Of a DNA stretch of 45,783 nucleotides, positions 17,272 through 26,887 are shown one piece after another. Every line of letters starts with the position of its first letter. The stretch's first letter is position 1. The notes beneath the pieces are model-generated. The model was not told where the DNA came from, did no database searches, and saw nothing but the letters and a program-made list of their open reading frames with translations. The stretch is from Planctomycetota bacterium. Its GTDB lineage: Bacteria; Planctomycetota; Planctomycetia; Pirellulales; Pirellulaceae. Both the position numbers and the translations under genes were made by a program. The stretch lies in NCBI GenBank assembly GCA_963204965.1, contig CAUJKA010000517.1, forward strand, positions 1-45,783, in the 5' to 3' direction.

Positions 17272-20226
17272 TTAGCGCAATCGATTCTTGGAAATGCCTT
17301 CGCGCTCACGCACTCGACGCGACACAAAGACAGCTATGCCGACAAGCAGTGGCGGAATCGGAGGAATGGCAACCGCCCAGAACCGGTAATTCGATTGTTC
17401 CTGCCGTGTACGCAGCTCAGCAGCTTGGCGACTGGCTTCGATCTTTTCGTCGCGAGTTCGCTCCAGTCGCTCCTTAACGATCCCAAACTTACGTTCTTGC
17501 GAAGCTTGTTTGATTTGGAATTCTTGGAGCAATCGTAGCAATTCGCCTCGCTTTGCTGGGTCTATAGCGCCTTCTTCCTTGAGCTTTTGGATTCTCTCTT
17601 GGAAGTTGGACAAGGCTCGTTGATTCTCTTCTTCAACCTTCTTCAGTTCGTTGTTGTACTCTTCCTGATACTTCTTTTGATTTTCAGTTTCAGCCTTTTG
17701 GAAGACTTGAGCTTGTCTCTCGAACAGTCGCAAAGACGCGTGCCGTGGTTCGTGGCTTCGCACTTTGGGATAATTGCTCTCGCCAGCCAAAATATCAATA
17801 ACATTTAAGAAGAAAGTAATATTTTGGACTCGCAGATTGATCTGCAAATCTTCCGGGCGACGTCGGCTCTCATAGAAGTACTGTGTCAAACAGTCCATGT
17901 CTGAAACGTAAAACGCTCGGATCTTTCGACCTGCGGATGACTCGGCAGCCTTTTCATCCTTGGCTGCTTCTTTCTTATCAGCCTCTTTCTTGTCGTCAGC
18001 CTTTTCATCGGCCTTTGTTTCTGTTCCAGGAATCGTAGCTGTGCCTTCGACATAGACGGCAACTGTTTGTTCGCCAAGAACGTCGCCTTGCAAGACCTTC
18101 AACTGAATTTGACTTGCTCCGTTTTGTCCACGAAGCTGGCTCATCACGTTTTCAAACTTTACCAAGCCGCTTTCGGGCCGAGTTCGCGCGATAGGGGTAA
18201 CCTTCACATCGTCACGACCTTTTTCTGGAACGATCGCTCCCGCATAAAGGAACATCAATTCTCGCAAGCCTGCTGTTGCCAAGCTCTCTTCGCTTAGGTA
18301 GTCGATGCCCTCTTCCTGGTCTTCACGCACAAACAACCATTCGTCAGTAGCTTGCGACAGGTTGACCAAATCTGCGTGTGGATTGAATCGTTGCCAAACG
18401 ATATCGGGGTTAATTCCATCAAAGCCAGTGTTAGCAGGAATATCCAAGCCCAGAGTCTTCCATAGAGCTTGGATATCACCCTTGGGCTGTGGACCTCCAC
18501 CGCCCATCATTCCGCCGGGAGCCTGCTTGGGCATGCCAGTCCCGGGGACACCACCAAAGGCAACCGGAAGCGGATCTTCGAAGATTGCAGTCGGAATACC
18601 CGCCTTGACTGCGTCGACGAGGTTCTTCAGTTGAGTTGGGTTCATCGAAGATGGCTGAACCGCTAAAAGAACGTCAAACTTGCCCGGAGTAATCGCATCG
18701 TTGCAATCAACGCCTTCGACGTCGTACTGCTTTTCAAGCTCTTCGACCACTGGCTGCTTTTCGATGCGACTGAACCCGCCTCCAGCCATCGAAAATCCAC
18801 CCATGAAATTGGCATCGGTGCTAACGATACCCAGTTTGGCGCGACGAGGTTGAGCGACGGTGTTGATCGATCGAACCAATTCGTATTCAACAGGGATACC
18901 ACTATCAAAGAACGGGATGACCACTTTGGAAAGCCCACTGCGAATCGCGGCTCCCATCAAGATCTCCTGGTCACGGAATGTACCGCGTTGCTCAACCCGA
19001 GTCATTTGAGGTTCGATACCGTATTGCTTGCGAGCGCGTTGAGCGTCTTCGCTTGAAGTCTCCAAGTCGGTGTAGAGTTGAACCTGCAAGCGAGTGTTGC
19101 GACTGCTGGCTAGCGATTGAAACTCTTTCAGCAACGTGATCAGGTCATAACGAGTCTTCGAATACTGCTCGGGAATGTTGTTTGAGATAAACGCTTCGAT
19201 CACAATGGGATGCTTGGGATCAAGACCGCGAAGAATCTCTTTGGTTGTATTGCTGACCGAGCTTACCTTACCGTTAGTTACGTCAAATCGTGGGCGATCG
19301 TACTGTCGGAAAAAGTAACTGAATCCGAAGACCATCAAAAGAAGTGCCAAGCAGCGGAAGAAGTAATGCAGGAACATTGCATTCCCGTTGGCACCGCCTG
19401 TCCAGTGGCGTCGTCCGATAAGCACCATGCAGTAGTACAGTCCGGTAACGGTCAACAGTGTGAAGAACGCAATCGGGGCTATGCTGATCACGCCACGACC
19501 GAAGTTGTCAAACTGCTCAGTCAAGCTGTAGGATGTGAATAGTCGGGACCACGATCCTTTGGGGATAATTACATCGCTCCAGGTCGCAAAAGCCAAAGGC
19601 GCATTAAATAGAGCACCGAGAATGAAGCCGACGGTTAGGTTAGACGTCAAGAAGGATGCGACCATGCCAAGTGCCAGCATGGCCAACCCGACGAACCAGT
19701 AACCCAAGTAGTTCGAACAGAACAGTCCCGTATCAACATCGCCTTCTGATAGATTCACAAGGACCAGGAATGTCGAGATCTGCGAAAACATCAGCGAGAC
19801 TGTGTAGATCGAAACAACTGACAGGAACTTGCCTACAACGATATCGAAATCGTCGGCTGGTAGAGTCAGCAACAACTCGTCTGTTCCCTGTCGCTTTTCT
19901 TCAGCCCAGATGCTCATAGTAATGGCTGGGATAAAGAACAGCATGATGATCGGGAACCAGAAGTTCAACTGATCCAGGTTGGCTAGGTTAGCATTGAAGA
20001 ACTCGTTCGGCCAAAAAGCGGCGACCGAGGTCAGCAATACGAACAAGCAAAGAAACACATAGCCCGTTGGGTTCGAAAAGTAGGCTAAGAAGTTTCTTCG
20101 AAGGACCGCGTAAGCTGCGCGCTTCTTGCTAGCCAGAAAGCTGAGCACGAGAAAGGCCAACAGCAAAAAGATCAGGTCGACTCCGATCAGCATTATCAGT
20201 GGATAGATTAGCGTTGCTATGTTCAT
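17272..20226 (-). CDS. Fused GldF-type ABC permease and GldG-type auxiliary protein
   Basis: 984 residues from ATG 20226. Residues 1-~310 are a multi-pass permease with several hydrophobic helices and the WAEEKRQGTDELLLTLPADD block typical of ABC-2/GldF permeases. Residues ~325-800 match the GldG-like ABC auxiliary domain (TKEILRGLDPKHPIVIEAFIS-type opening, GKFDVLLAVQPSSMNPTQLKNL, FFLNVIDILAGE). A Lys/Glu/Ala-rich insert lies near residues 745-775. Residues ~830-950 form a charged coiled coil, followed by a final membrane helix and basic tail. In Bacteroidetes GldF and GldG are separate; the fusion is notable. It sits between the ATPase and DUF4340 genes. The transported substrate is unknown. 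Confidence 0.85.
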   Translation of the reverse strand: MNIATLIYPLIMLIGVDLIFLLLAFLVLSFLASKKRAAYAVLRRNFLAYFSNPTGYVFLCLFVLLTSVAAFWPNEFFNANLANLDQLNFWFPIIMLFFIPAITMSIWAEEKRQGTDELLLTLPADDFDIVVGKFLSVVSIYTVSLMFSQISTFLVLVNLSEGDVDTGLFCSNYLGYWFVGLAMLALGMVASFLTSNLTVGFILGALFNAPLAFATWSDVIIPKGSWSRLFTSYSLTEQFDNFGRGVISIAPIAFFTLLTVTGLYYCMVLIGRRHWTGGANGNAMFLHYFFRCLALLLMVFGFSYFFRQYDRPRFDVTNGKVSSVSNTTKEILRGLDPKHPIVIEAFISNNIPEQYSKTRYDLITLLKEFQSLASSRNTRLQVQLYTDLETSSEDAQRARKQYGIEPQMTRVEQRGTFRDQEILMGAAIRSGLSKVVIPFFDSGIPVEYELVRSINTVAQPRRAKLGIVSTDANFMGGFSMAGGGFSRIEKQPVVEELEKQYDVEGVDCNDAITPGKFDVLLAVQPSSMNPTQLKNLVDAVKAGIPTAIFEDPLPVAFGGVPGTGMPKQAPGGMMGGGGPQPKGDIQALWKTLGLDIPANTGFDGINPDIVWQRFNPHADLVNLSQATDEWLFVREDQEEGIDYLSEESLATAGLRELMFLYAGAIVPEKGRDDVKVTPIARTRPESGLVKFENVMSQLRGQNGASQIQLKVLQGDVLGEQTVAVYVEGTATIPGTETKADEKADDKKEADKKEAAKDEKAAESSAGRKIRAFYVSDMDCLTQYFYESRRRPEDLQINLRVQNITFFLNVIDILAGESNYPKVRSHEPRHASLRLFERQAQVFQKAETENQKKYQEEYNNELKKVEEENQRALSNFQERIQKLKEEGAIDPAKRGELLRLLQEFQIKQASQERKFGIVKERLERTRDEKIEASRQAAELRTRQEQSNYRFWAVAIPPIPPLLVGIAVFVSRRVREREGISKNRLR

Positions 20227-20306
20227 AATGTGATTTGCAGATGGTAGAGAATTGAGTTGATTTAGCTAATACGAAGCGTGGTGACATCCGAGCCACCAAA
20301 CCCAGC

Positions 20307-21056
20307 CTAGTGTGCCGCGCCGGTCAATTTATGGAAGGCACCATCCAAGCTCGATTCAACGGCTCGCAGTTCGTCGACCTTGCCATCGAACACTTTGCGG
20401 CCTTCGTTGATCATGACCACGCGATCCGCCATGGCCTCGACTTCTTGAAGAATGTGCGTGGAGAGAAGAATGGTCTTTGTCTCGCGAAGCTTTCGCATCG
20501 TCTTACGAACTTCGCGAATTTGATTGGGGTCGAGACCTGCTGTTGGTTCGTCCAGAATCAACACGTCGGGCTCGTGCAACAAAGCCTGAGCCATTCCAAC
20601 ACGCTGCTTGAAGCCTTTGGACAGCTTGCCGATGGCCTTGTGAAATACAGTGCTCAAGTCACACAACTCCACCACGGCTTCAATACGGTTACGCTTGTGC
20701 TTGTGGCTCATGCCACGCGCTTCAGCGAAGAAGTTCAGCATGTCGTGGGGAGTCATTTCCGGATACAACGGCCCGTTTTCAGGAAGATAGCCCAGATGCC
20801 GCGAGCCAGCGATGCGGTCGTGGAACATGTCGTGTCCAGCGATCCTAGCGGCGCCTTCGCTGGGAGCCAAATAGCCCGTCAGCATTTTCATCGTGGTGCT
20901 TTTGCCAGCGCCGTTGGGGCCGAGAAAGGCTACCAACTCTCGCTCATAGACCTGAAAGGAGATGTCGCGCGCGGCGGCGAATGGGCCATAGAACTTGGAA
21001 AGACCTACCGCTTCAATCATCGGCTTGCGACCAGCCGTTTTGCTAGAATCAGTCAT
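20307..21056 (-). CDS. ABC transporter ATP-binding protein, GldA-like
   Basis: I chose ATG 21056 (249 residues). A longer frame reaches 21383, but its extra 109 residues do not resemble an ABC protein. Walker A is GPNGAGKST (46-54), the signature is LSKGFKQRVG, Walker B is DVLILDEPTAGLDP, and the switch histidine is in LLSTHI. It energises the membrane component encoded 80 bases downstream. The CcmA/GldA type belongs to export or envelope-remodelling ABC systems, often linked to gliding in Bacteroidetes. Gliding itself should not be assumed in planctomycetes. Confidence 0.92.
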   Translation of the reverse strand: MTDSSKTAGRKPMIEAVGLSKFYGPFAAARDISFQVYERELVAFLGPNGAGKSTTMKMLTGYLAPSEGAARIAGHDMFHDRIAGSRHLGYLPENGPLYPEMTPHDMLNFFAEARGMSHKHKRNRIEAVVELCDLSTVFHKAIGKLSKGFKQRVGMAQALLHEPDVLILDEPTAGLDPNQIREVRKTMRKLRETKTILLSTHILQEVEAMADRVVMINEGRKVFDGKVDELRAVESSLDGAFHKLTGAAH

Positions 21057-21586
21057 CTTGCCAGGGTACTCCGTCAAATTTTTATGGTGACAAAAAGGGG
21101 AGCGACGCGTTTGGATTCGGGAGCAATCGCACTGGGAAAGATGAGCTTCCCAGCCTTGGCCTCGAAGGCCGCGATTCGACTTTGAGCGGCTTGAAGGGGG
21201 GTAGGAGCCGGTCGGGGCACCCACGAGGGCGGGTTTGGACTCGTGCAATCGGTCCAAACTACCTCGTCCGCTAACCCATCGTATACGGATTACTACTCCA
21301 TCAAGTTCAAGAAATGGTTGTATCCTAGCTAGCCAGGGCTGCAAGGGGGGCCGGTCCTCGGTGCAGGTTGGCAGTCTGAGCACTAAATGCCCTTAAAAAC
21401 GACTTGCGGTCAACGGTCTATGCCGATAAACTTCTGGGCTCGACAGACCGACCCCACGACCTTTGGGGTATTAAGGAGGCTTGAGCATCACCCGCGCCGC
21501 ATTGGCCTGGACCATGCTCGTCTCGACTTTTTTAGCTATGCCGTTTTTTCAGTAGTGAGCGGCGGTTCATCGCCAGAAGATTTGAA
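21057..21586. other. Divergent intergenic region between ABC operon and rplM
   Basis: 530 bases with no supported gene. Promoters for the leftward ABC operon and the rightward ribosomal operon must lie here. Codons continuing the ABC frame upstream to 21383 have no family resemblance, and antisense frames have no motif. I cannot identify a ribosomal-protein leader structure by eye. Confidence 0.45.
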
Positions 21587-22033
21587 ATGACACTTTCACA
21601 AAAAACTACAATCGCGAAGCCTGGGCAATTGCCTAAGGAGTGGTTCCACGTAGACGCCACTGATAAGGTTTTGGGCCGATTGGCCAGCGATATCGCTATG
21701 GTTTTGATGGGCAAACATCGCCCAACTTACACACCTCACGTTGACACCGGCGATTTCGTCTTTTTTACCAACGCAGAAAAGGTTGTCATGACTGGCCGCA
21801 AGCTGGAAGTGCGACACTATGCATGGTACACCGGGTATCCTGGGCAAAAGATGGAAAGCTACAAAGAGCGTCTTGAGCGCAAGCCCGAAGACTTGATCTT
21901 CCACGCTGTCCGTCGGATGCTTCCCAAGAACAAGTTGGCTCGCCACATGTTGGCTAAGCTGAAGATTTATGCGGGCACTGAGCATCCGCATCAAGCACAA
22001 CAGCCCAAGCCGCTGGAAGTTGGCAAGAAGTAA
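21587..22033 (+). CDS. rplM: 50S ribosomal protein L13
   Basis: 148 residues from ATG 21587. The sequence shows the L13 core: WFHVDATDKVLGRLASDIA, KHRPTYTPHVDTGDFV, NAEKVVMTGRKLE, the YPGQ loop and VRRMLPKNKLARHMLAKLKIY. It is a 50S assembly protein that binds 23S rRNA early. It is followed 43 bases later by rpsI, the usual bacterial L13-S9 pair. The ribosome binding site is weak (AGAAG). Confidence 0.98.
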   Translation: MTLSQKTTIAKPGQLPKEWFHVDATDKVLGRLASDIAMVLMGKHRPTYTPHVDTGDFVFFTNAEKVVMTGRKLEVRHYAWYTGYPGQKMESYKERLERKPEDLIFHAVRRMLPKNKLARHMLAKLKIYAGTEHPHQAQQPKPLEVGKK

Positions 22034-22076
22034 TTAATTCATTCGCACAGCAATCTAACTTAACTGCATACAAGTC

Positions 22077-22490
22077 ATGGTAACCGTCAAGAAAGATAAA
22101 ACCAACGGCGATAGCCTTGGTACCGGTCGTCGAAAAACATCTGTTGCCCGCGTTCGTATTCGTCCTGGCAAGGGCTCGATCACTGTGAACGGCCGAACTT
22201 TGGAAGAGTTCTTCCCAATGATTCAGCAACAGGTTCTGGTAACCCAGACTTTGGCTGCAGTTCAAGCAACTGGCACCGTTGACGTCATCGCTCGAGTTAA
22301 CGGCGGTGGACCAACTGGACAAGCTGGTGCGATTCGTATGGCTTTGGCGCGAGCTTTGGTTAGCCACGACGAACAGAACTTCCAACCGCTTCGAGACGAC
22401 GACTTCTTGACGCGAGATTCGCGTATGAAGGAACGAAAGAAGTACGGTTTGCACGGTGCTCGACGTGGTACCCAGTTCAGCAAGCGTTAA
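22077..22490 (+). CDS. rpsI: 30S ribosomal protein S9
   Basis: 137 residues from ATG 22077. S9 hallmarks are present: GTGRRKTSVARVRI, GSITVNGR, VNGGGPTGQAGAIRMALARAL and the basic C-terminus ending QFSKR, which reaches the P-site tRNA. It is co-transcribed with rplM and ends at an intrinsic terminator 32 bases downstream. Confidence 0.98.
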   Translation: MVTVKKDKTNGDSLGTGRRKTSVARVRIRPGKGSITVNGRTLEEFFPMIQQQVLVTQTLAAVQATGTVDVIARVNGGGPTGQAGAIRMALARALVSHDEQNFQPLRDDDFLTRDSRMKERKKYGLHGARRGTQFSKR

Positions 22491-22522
22491 GCTTCGACCG
22501 GACTACAATCAAAACAATACCA

Positions 22523-22550
22523 AACGCGGAAGTCTTCTTCCGCGTTTTTT
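22523..22550 (+). terminator. Intrinsic terminator after rplM-rpsI
   Basis: A perfect 10-bp stem AACGCGGAAG / CTTCCGCGTT with a TCTT loop, running into a stretch of six T residues. It closes the two-gene ribosomal operon. Confidence 0.93.
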
Positions 22551-22599
22551 ATTGGTGCATTGAGCTGGCAAGGCGAGTTATTGATTTAATCCCAACCAG

Positions 22600-22646
22600 C
22601 TGCGTTAGCGAGGGATTCTTGTCCAACTGCTGCGTTAGCCAGGGAT
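22600..22646. repeat. Short direct repeat upstream of metG
   Basis: CTGCGTTAGCGAGGGAT at 22600-22616 recurs with one mismatch at 22630-22646, a 30-base period. The rest of the 289-base gap up to metG shows no gene. The motif looks like a degenerate member of a dispersed intergenic repeat family rather than a regulatory site. Confidence 0.45.
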
Positions 22647-22839
22647 CGAAACCGACCATTCTTTGATGCAGTGGATGTTGACAGTCCGCATTGCATAGAA
22701 TCGACAATAGCTTCACAATAGCGATCCGAATCGCCAGCAGGACGACAATTTTGAATGTCGCCCTCGAACCTGCGATACGCCCGGGGTTTCTCTGCAACTA
22801 ACGGAGCTTGGCTCCCAAACACTTTTCAGTCGAAATGGA

Positions 22840-24909
22840 ATGATCGCACAAACCCCAACGCAAAACTCGAATCAACGACGCATCCTGGTCACTGCCGCCC
22901 TGCCCTATGCCAACGGACCAATCCATATCGGCCATTTGGTGGAGTACATTCAGACCGATATCTGGGTTCGCTTTCAAAAGCTGGTCGGCAATCGCTGTAT
23001 CTTCATCTGTGCCGATGATACCCACGGTACCGCCATCATGATTCGGGCTCGCAAAGAGGGCCGCAGCGAAGAAGCCTTGATTGCTGAAACGCAAGTCCAT
23101 CACCAACGCGACTTTGCCGGATTCGATATTCAGTTTGACAACTACGGCAGCACAAACTCGCCCGAGAATCTAGAACTGTGCCATCAGTTTTGGGCATCGC
23201 TGCGCGCGGCCGGGTTGGTTGCTGAGCGGGATGTGAGTCAGTTGTTTGATCCCGAAGCCAATACGTTTTTGGCTGACCGCTTTGTCAAAGGCACATGCCC
23301 TACGTGCAAAGCCATCAACCAGTACGGCGATAACTGTGACAAATGCAACGCGACCTATTCGCCGACGGATTTGATTGACCCGAAGAGCACGCTCTCTGGC
23401 GCGACTCCCGAATTGCGTTCCTCGAAACATCTATTCGTTGAACTCGAGAAGTTGCACGAGTTTCTGGAATCGTGGACTCAATGCGGCAAGCATCTTCAGA
23501 CTGAAGTGGCCAACTACCTTAAAGGGCACTTCTTAGGAGATCCGCTGCGCGACTGGGACGTCTCCAGGCCAGCGCCCTACTTTGGATTCGAGATCCCCGA
23601 CGCGCCGGGCAACTATTGGTACGTTTGGTTCGATGCGCCGATCGGATACATTGCCAGTACATGGGCTTGGTGCAAGGCCAATGGCGAAAAGCTTGACGAT
23701 TGGTGGCGAAGCGATGCGACTGAGGTCCACCATTTCATTGGCAAGGATATCACGTACTTCCACACACTGTTTTGGCCCGGCATGTTGAAGACTGCTGGCT
23801 TTTCACTTCCAACGAAAGTCCATATCCATGGATTCTTGACCGTTGGCGGCGAAAAGATGAGTAAGAGCAAAGGTACCTTTGTAAAGGCCGAGACCTATCT
23901 CAAGCATCTCAATCCAACCTACCTTCGTTACTACTTCGCCAGCAAGCTGGGTTCGAAGCTAGATGATTTGGATTTGAATCTGGATGAACTGATTTCGAAG
24001 GTCAATTCAGATCTGGTGGGCAAGGTTGTCAATTTAGCGAGTCGCACGGCAAAGTTCGCTAACAAGACTGGTCTGTCGAGTACCTATCCTGACGACGGCG
24101 GACTGTTTGAGGCAGCTGCAAAGGCTGGCACCGCGATCGCCGAAGCGTATGAAGAGTGTGATTTCGCCAAAGCCATGCGACTGATCATGGAGCTTGCGGA
24201 CCGCGCCAATCCATACATCGAAAACGCTCAACCGTGGGTGCTTGCCAAATCGCCCGATAGTCAGCAAGCTCTCCGCGATGTGTGTACGGTTGGACTGAAC
24301 CTGTTCCGACAGTTGATCGTTTACCTGTCGCCCGTTCTACCGAAACTCGCTGAACAATGCGGCGCACTACTGGGTGAGCCGATTACCAGTTGGTCGCAGA
24401 GCCAAAGTCCGTTGTTAGGAACTCAAGTCAATCCATTCGAGCACATGTTGGCTCGCGTTAACCCTGAGGATATACAAGCGATGATCGAAGAAAGCAAACA
24501 AGAGAACACACCCGAGCCTACTGCACCGGCTGATCCATGGAACGATACAGCCGATGCGCTGAATGCCGAACCATTGGCGGATGAGTGCACGATCGAGGAC
24601 TTCGTCAAGGTTGACCTGCGAGTCGCTCGCATTGTTGCTGCCGAGCAAGTCCCTGAAGCTCGCAAGCTCTTGCGTTTGACGCTAAGCTTAGGCGGCGATG
24701 TTCGCAAGAATGTGTTTGCCGGTATCAAGTCGGCTTACGAACCCGAGCAGTTGATCGGTCGCTTGGTTGTTTGCGTTGCAAATCTCAAGCCGCGACAGAT
24801 GAAGTTTGGGCTCAGCGAAGGCATGGTCACCGCAGCCGGTTCCGGCGGCGACGAGATCTACTTGCTCTCCCCTGATTCCGGCGCCAAGCCCGGCATGCGC
24901 GTTCACTAA
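22840..24909 (+). CDS. metG: Methionyl-tRNA synthetase
   Basis: 689 residues from ATG 22840. Class I signatures are HIGH (residues 29-32, in [12 protein letters not shown]) and KMSKS (339-343). A zinc knuckle with CPTCK and CDKCN lies in the connective domain. The [11 protein letters not shown] block and the anticodon-binding helical domain are present. Residues ~580-689 are the C-terminal EMAP/Arc1p-like tRNA-binding domain ([27 protein letters not shown]), which makes the enzyme dimeric in other bacteria. It charges tRNA-Met with methionine. It stands after the rpsI terminator, so it probably has its own promoter. Confidence 0.98.
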   Translation: MIAQTPTQNSNQRRILVTAALPYANGPIHIGHLVEYIQTDIWVRFQKLVGNRCIFICADDTHGTAIMIRARKEGRSEEALIAETQVHHQRDFAGFDIQFDNYGSTNSPENLELCHQFWASLRAAGLVAERDVSQLFDPEANTFLADRFVKGTCPTCKAINQYGDNCDKCNATYSPTDLIDPKSTLSGATPELRSSKHLFVELEKLHEFLESWTQCGKHLQTEVANYLKGHFLGDPLRDWDVSRPAPYFGFEIPDAPGNYWYVWFDAPIGYIASTWAWCKANGEKLDDWWRSDATEVHHFIGKDITYFHTLFWPGMLKTAGFSLPTKVHIHGFLTVGGEKMSKSKGTFVKAETYLKHLNPTYLRYYFASKLGSKLDDLDLNLDELISKVNSDLVGKVVNLASRTAKFANKTGLSSTYPDDGGLFEAAAKAGTAIAEAYEECDFAKAMRLIMELADRANPYIENAQPWVLAKSPDSQQALRDVCTVGLNLFRQLIVYLSPVLPKLAEQCGALLGEPITSWSQSQSPLLGTQVNPFEHMLARVNPEDIQAMIEESKQENTPEPTAPADPWNDTADALNAEPLADECTIEDFVKVDLRVARIVAAEQVPEARKLLRLTLSLGGDVRKNVFAGIKSAYEPEQLIGRLVVCVANLKPRQMKFGLSEGMVTAAGSGGDEIYLLSPDSGAKPGMRVH

Positions 24910-24987
24910 TCCTGCTGGATTGTTAGGCTTCCAGCTAAACAGAATCGTCGCGTTGTTCCTGCCTGCGAGTTCCAGCGAATAGAAAGG

Positions 24988-25626
24988 CTACGGCAGCAGT
25001 AGATCTACATTGCTATAGACCTGCTGCCGAGCGGCTGAGAGCCACTGAGTGATGTCAGGGAGCGGCGGTAGGCCGACGCGTCGCATTACGCCAGCGAGTC
25101 GATACTGCATGCGAGCGTCGTCGACATAGTCGGCGATGAATCGCTCTTGAGAGAAGCGGGGAATCAGCCACACCAATTTGTCCACCTCTTTTCTGAGGAT
25201 CTTATTGGCGGCTGTTTGAACAAGCTGCGCATCCAAGCTATCCAGCATGTCGTAGTACTGCTGCACTAGATCAGGCTCTCGCTCAATCAGAGCGGCATCC
25301 AAAAGCAGTTCGACTGAGATGTGGCCTACGAAGCCTGCTTGATGGCCAAGTTCGGGTTGTAAATACTCTCGCAACTCAACGGCGAACTGGGTGCTCATCC
25401 GGACAAAACACTCTTGACCATGAAACCAATGATCATCGTCGTGATGTTGAATGACGCCCGCAGCAAACTCGCGAGCCGATGGATCATCGTCCAATAGAAT
25501 GGGCTCGGCGTACTGTCGCCGAGCCCTATTCTTGCGATCGATAACATTCATCCAGTCGGGCAACGCAGTGCCCGCGGCAAACAGTGGTCGATCAAGGAAA
25601 CGATAGGCGTGAGCCAGATAGTTCAC
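24988..25626 (-). CDS. AcpH-like (ACP phosphodiesterase-type) hypothetical protein
   Basis: I chose GTG 25626, whose G is the last base of the preceding gene's TAG stop (TAGTG); GGAAG lies eight bases upstream. The product is 212 residues and opens (V/M)NYLAHAYRFL, very like the MNFLAH start of AcpH. It continues with a TALPDW acidic site, IQHHDDDHWFH and GFVGHISVELLLDAALI, plausible metal-binding His/Asp clusters. AcpH removes 4'-phosphopantetheine from acyl carrier protein; whether this relative does so is uncertain. The one-base overlap implies translational coupling to the oxidoreductase, which is a surprising partner for an ACP enzyme. Confidence 0.65.
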   Translation of the reverse strand: MNYLAHAYRFLDRPLFAAGTALPDWMNVIDRKNRARRQYAEPILLDDDPSAREFAAGVIQHHDDDHWFHGQECFVRMSTQFAVELREYLQPELGHQAGFVGHISVELLLDAALIEREPDLVQQYYDMLDSLDAQLVQTAANKILRKEVDKLVWLIPRFSQERFIADYVDDARMQYRLAGVMRRVGLPPLPDITQWLSAARQQVYSNVDLLLP

Positions 25627-26756
25627 TAGACATTCTTCCACGCGTGCGAAGCAGCACTTGCAAGAACCGCGTCGCAAACCTTTTGAGTCTCAAGAGCATC
25701 GCGGAAACTTGGGTGCGCTGGCTTGCCAGTATCCAAGCTGGTCAAGAAGTCAGCAACTTGGTGCGTGAACGAGTGCTCGTAGCCGATCTGCAATCCTGGT
25801 ACCCACCAATTGCCCATGTATGGTTGATCGCCATCGGTAACGTGCACACTGCGCCAGCCACGAACGATCGATTCGTCGTTGTAGTCAAAGTACTGCAAGC
25901 GATGCAGGTCATGCAGATCCCAGCGAATGCTCGCGTTTTCGCCATTGATTTCCAAGGTGTAAAGGGCCTTGTGACCGCGAGCGTAGCGAGTCGATTCGAA
26001 CAGACCCAACGAACCATTTTGGAAGTGGCACAAAAACGCGCAAGCGTCGTCGATGCCCACGGGTTGCTTCTTGCCAGTTTCGGCGTGAACGCGTTCCTTC
26101 ACAAAGGTCTCGGTCATGGCGGTAACGTCGGTGATCGATCCGTTCAGCCAGATAGCTGTGTCGATACAGTGTGCCAACAAGTCGCCAGTAACACCGCTTC
26201 CCGCGGCATCCACATCCAATCGCCATGTCGCCGTTCCGCCTTGGGGTACATCAGCGTTGATTGTCCAGTCTTGCAAGAAGTTTGCGCGGTAGTGGAAGAT
26301 CTTTCCGAGCTTACCCGAGTCGATGATCTGCTTGGCAAGAGACACTGCAGGGACGCGTCGGTAGTTGTACCAAACCATGTTAGCCACACCGGCGGCTTCG
26401 ACCGCTTGGCACATCTCTTCGCCTTCTTCCGCATTCATCGACAGCGGCTTCTCGCAAAGGATCATCTTGCCTGCCTTGGCCGCAGCGATCGCAATCTCTT
26501 TGTGCAAATTGTTCGGCGTGCAGATGTCGATCACGTCGATGTCATCGCGAGCGATCAACTTTCGCCAATCGGTTTCAATCGATTCGTAGCCCCAGTTGTC
26601 CGCAAAAGTCTTCGCCTTCTCGGCATTACGGGCGCACAAGGCTTTGAGTACGGGCTTGTAACTGCTCTTAAAAAACTTGGCGGCTTGCAAGTAGGCATTG
26701 GAGTGAGTCTTGCCCATAAAGCCATAACCAATCATGCCGACGCGTAGTTCTGTCAT
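25626..26756 (-). CDS. Gfo/Idh/MocA-family NAD(P)-dependent oxidoreductase
   Basis: 376 residues from ATG 26756, with AGGA about ten bases upstream; in-frame codons further upstream to 26828 have no family similarity. The Rossmann motif is [17 protein letters not shown]. The catalytic-site block ILCEKPLSM (EKP) follows, then [20 protein letters not shown]. The C-terminal half is the alpha/beta substrate domain ([14 protein letters not shown], with a likely catalytic His). Such enzymes oxidise or reduce sugars and inositols. It lies in an operon with two isomerase-like genes upstream, and its stop overlaps the AcpH-like gene. Confidence 0.92.
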   Translation of the reverse strand: MTELRVGMIGYGFMGKTHSNAYLQAAKFFKSSYKPVLKALCARNAEKAKTFADNWGYESIETDWRKLIARDDIDVIDICTPNNLHKEIAIAAAKAGKMILCEKPLSMNAEEGEEMCQAVEAAGVANMVWYNYRRVPAVSLAKQIIDSGKLGKIFHYRANFLQDWTINADVPQGGTATWRLDVDAAGSGVTGDLLAHCIDTAIWLNGSITDVTAMTETFVKERVHAETGKKQPVGIDDACAFLCHFQNGSLGLFESTRYARGHKALYTLEINGENASIRWDLHDLHRLQYFDYNDESIVRGWRSVHVTDGDQPYMGNWWVPGLQIGYEHSFTHQVADFLTSLDTGKPAHPSFRDALETQKVCDAVLASAASHAWKNV

Positions 26757-26887
26757 GTTGATTTGATCCTGATTTGGAATGGATTTGTTGTGGTTAATGA
26801 GGTGGTTTGATTTAGACAAAAACGACAAGCCTCAAGAAAGGCCTATCGATTGTTGCTTGATTCAGAAAACGTATCAGCGTCAAAGAA

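Noticed and set aside
20310..21185. 291-codon plus-strand open frame over the ABC ATPase gene
   Set aside because: Antisense to a gene with complete Walker motifs; its translation has no recognisable motif.
21057..21383. N-terminal extension of the ABC ATPase
   Set aside because: The 109 extra residues lack any ABC feature; the family begins just before IEAVGLSKFYG, so ATG 21056 is preferred.
25584..26747. 387-codon plus-strand open frame over the Gfo/Idh/MocA gene
   Set aside because: It is entirely antisense to a gene with clear Rossmann and EKP motifs, lacks domain motifs itself, and is a codon-bias shadow.
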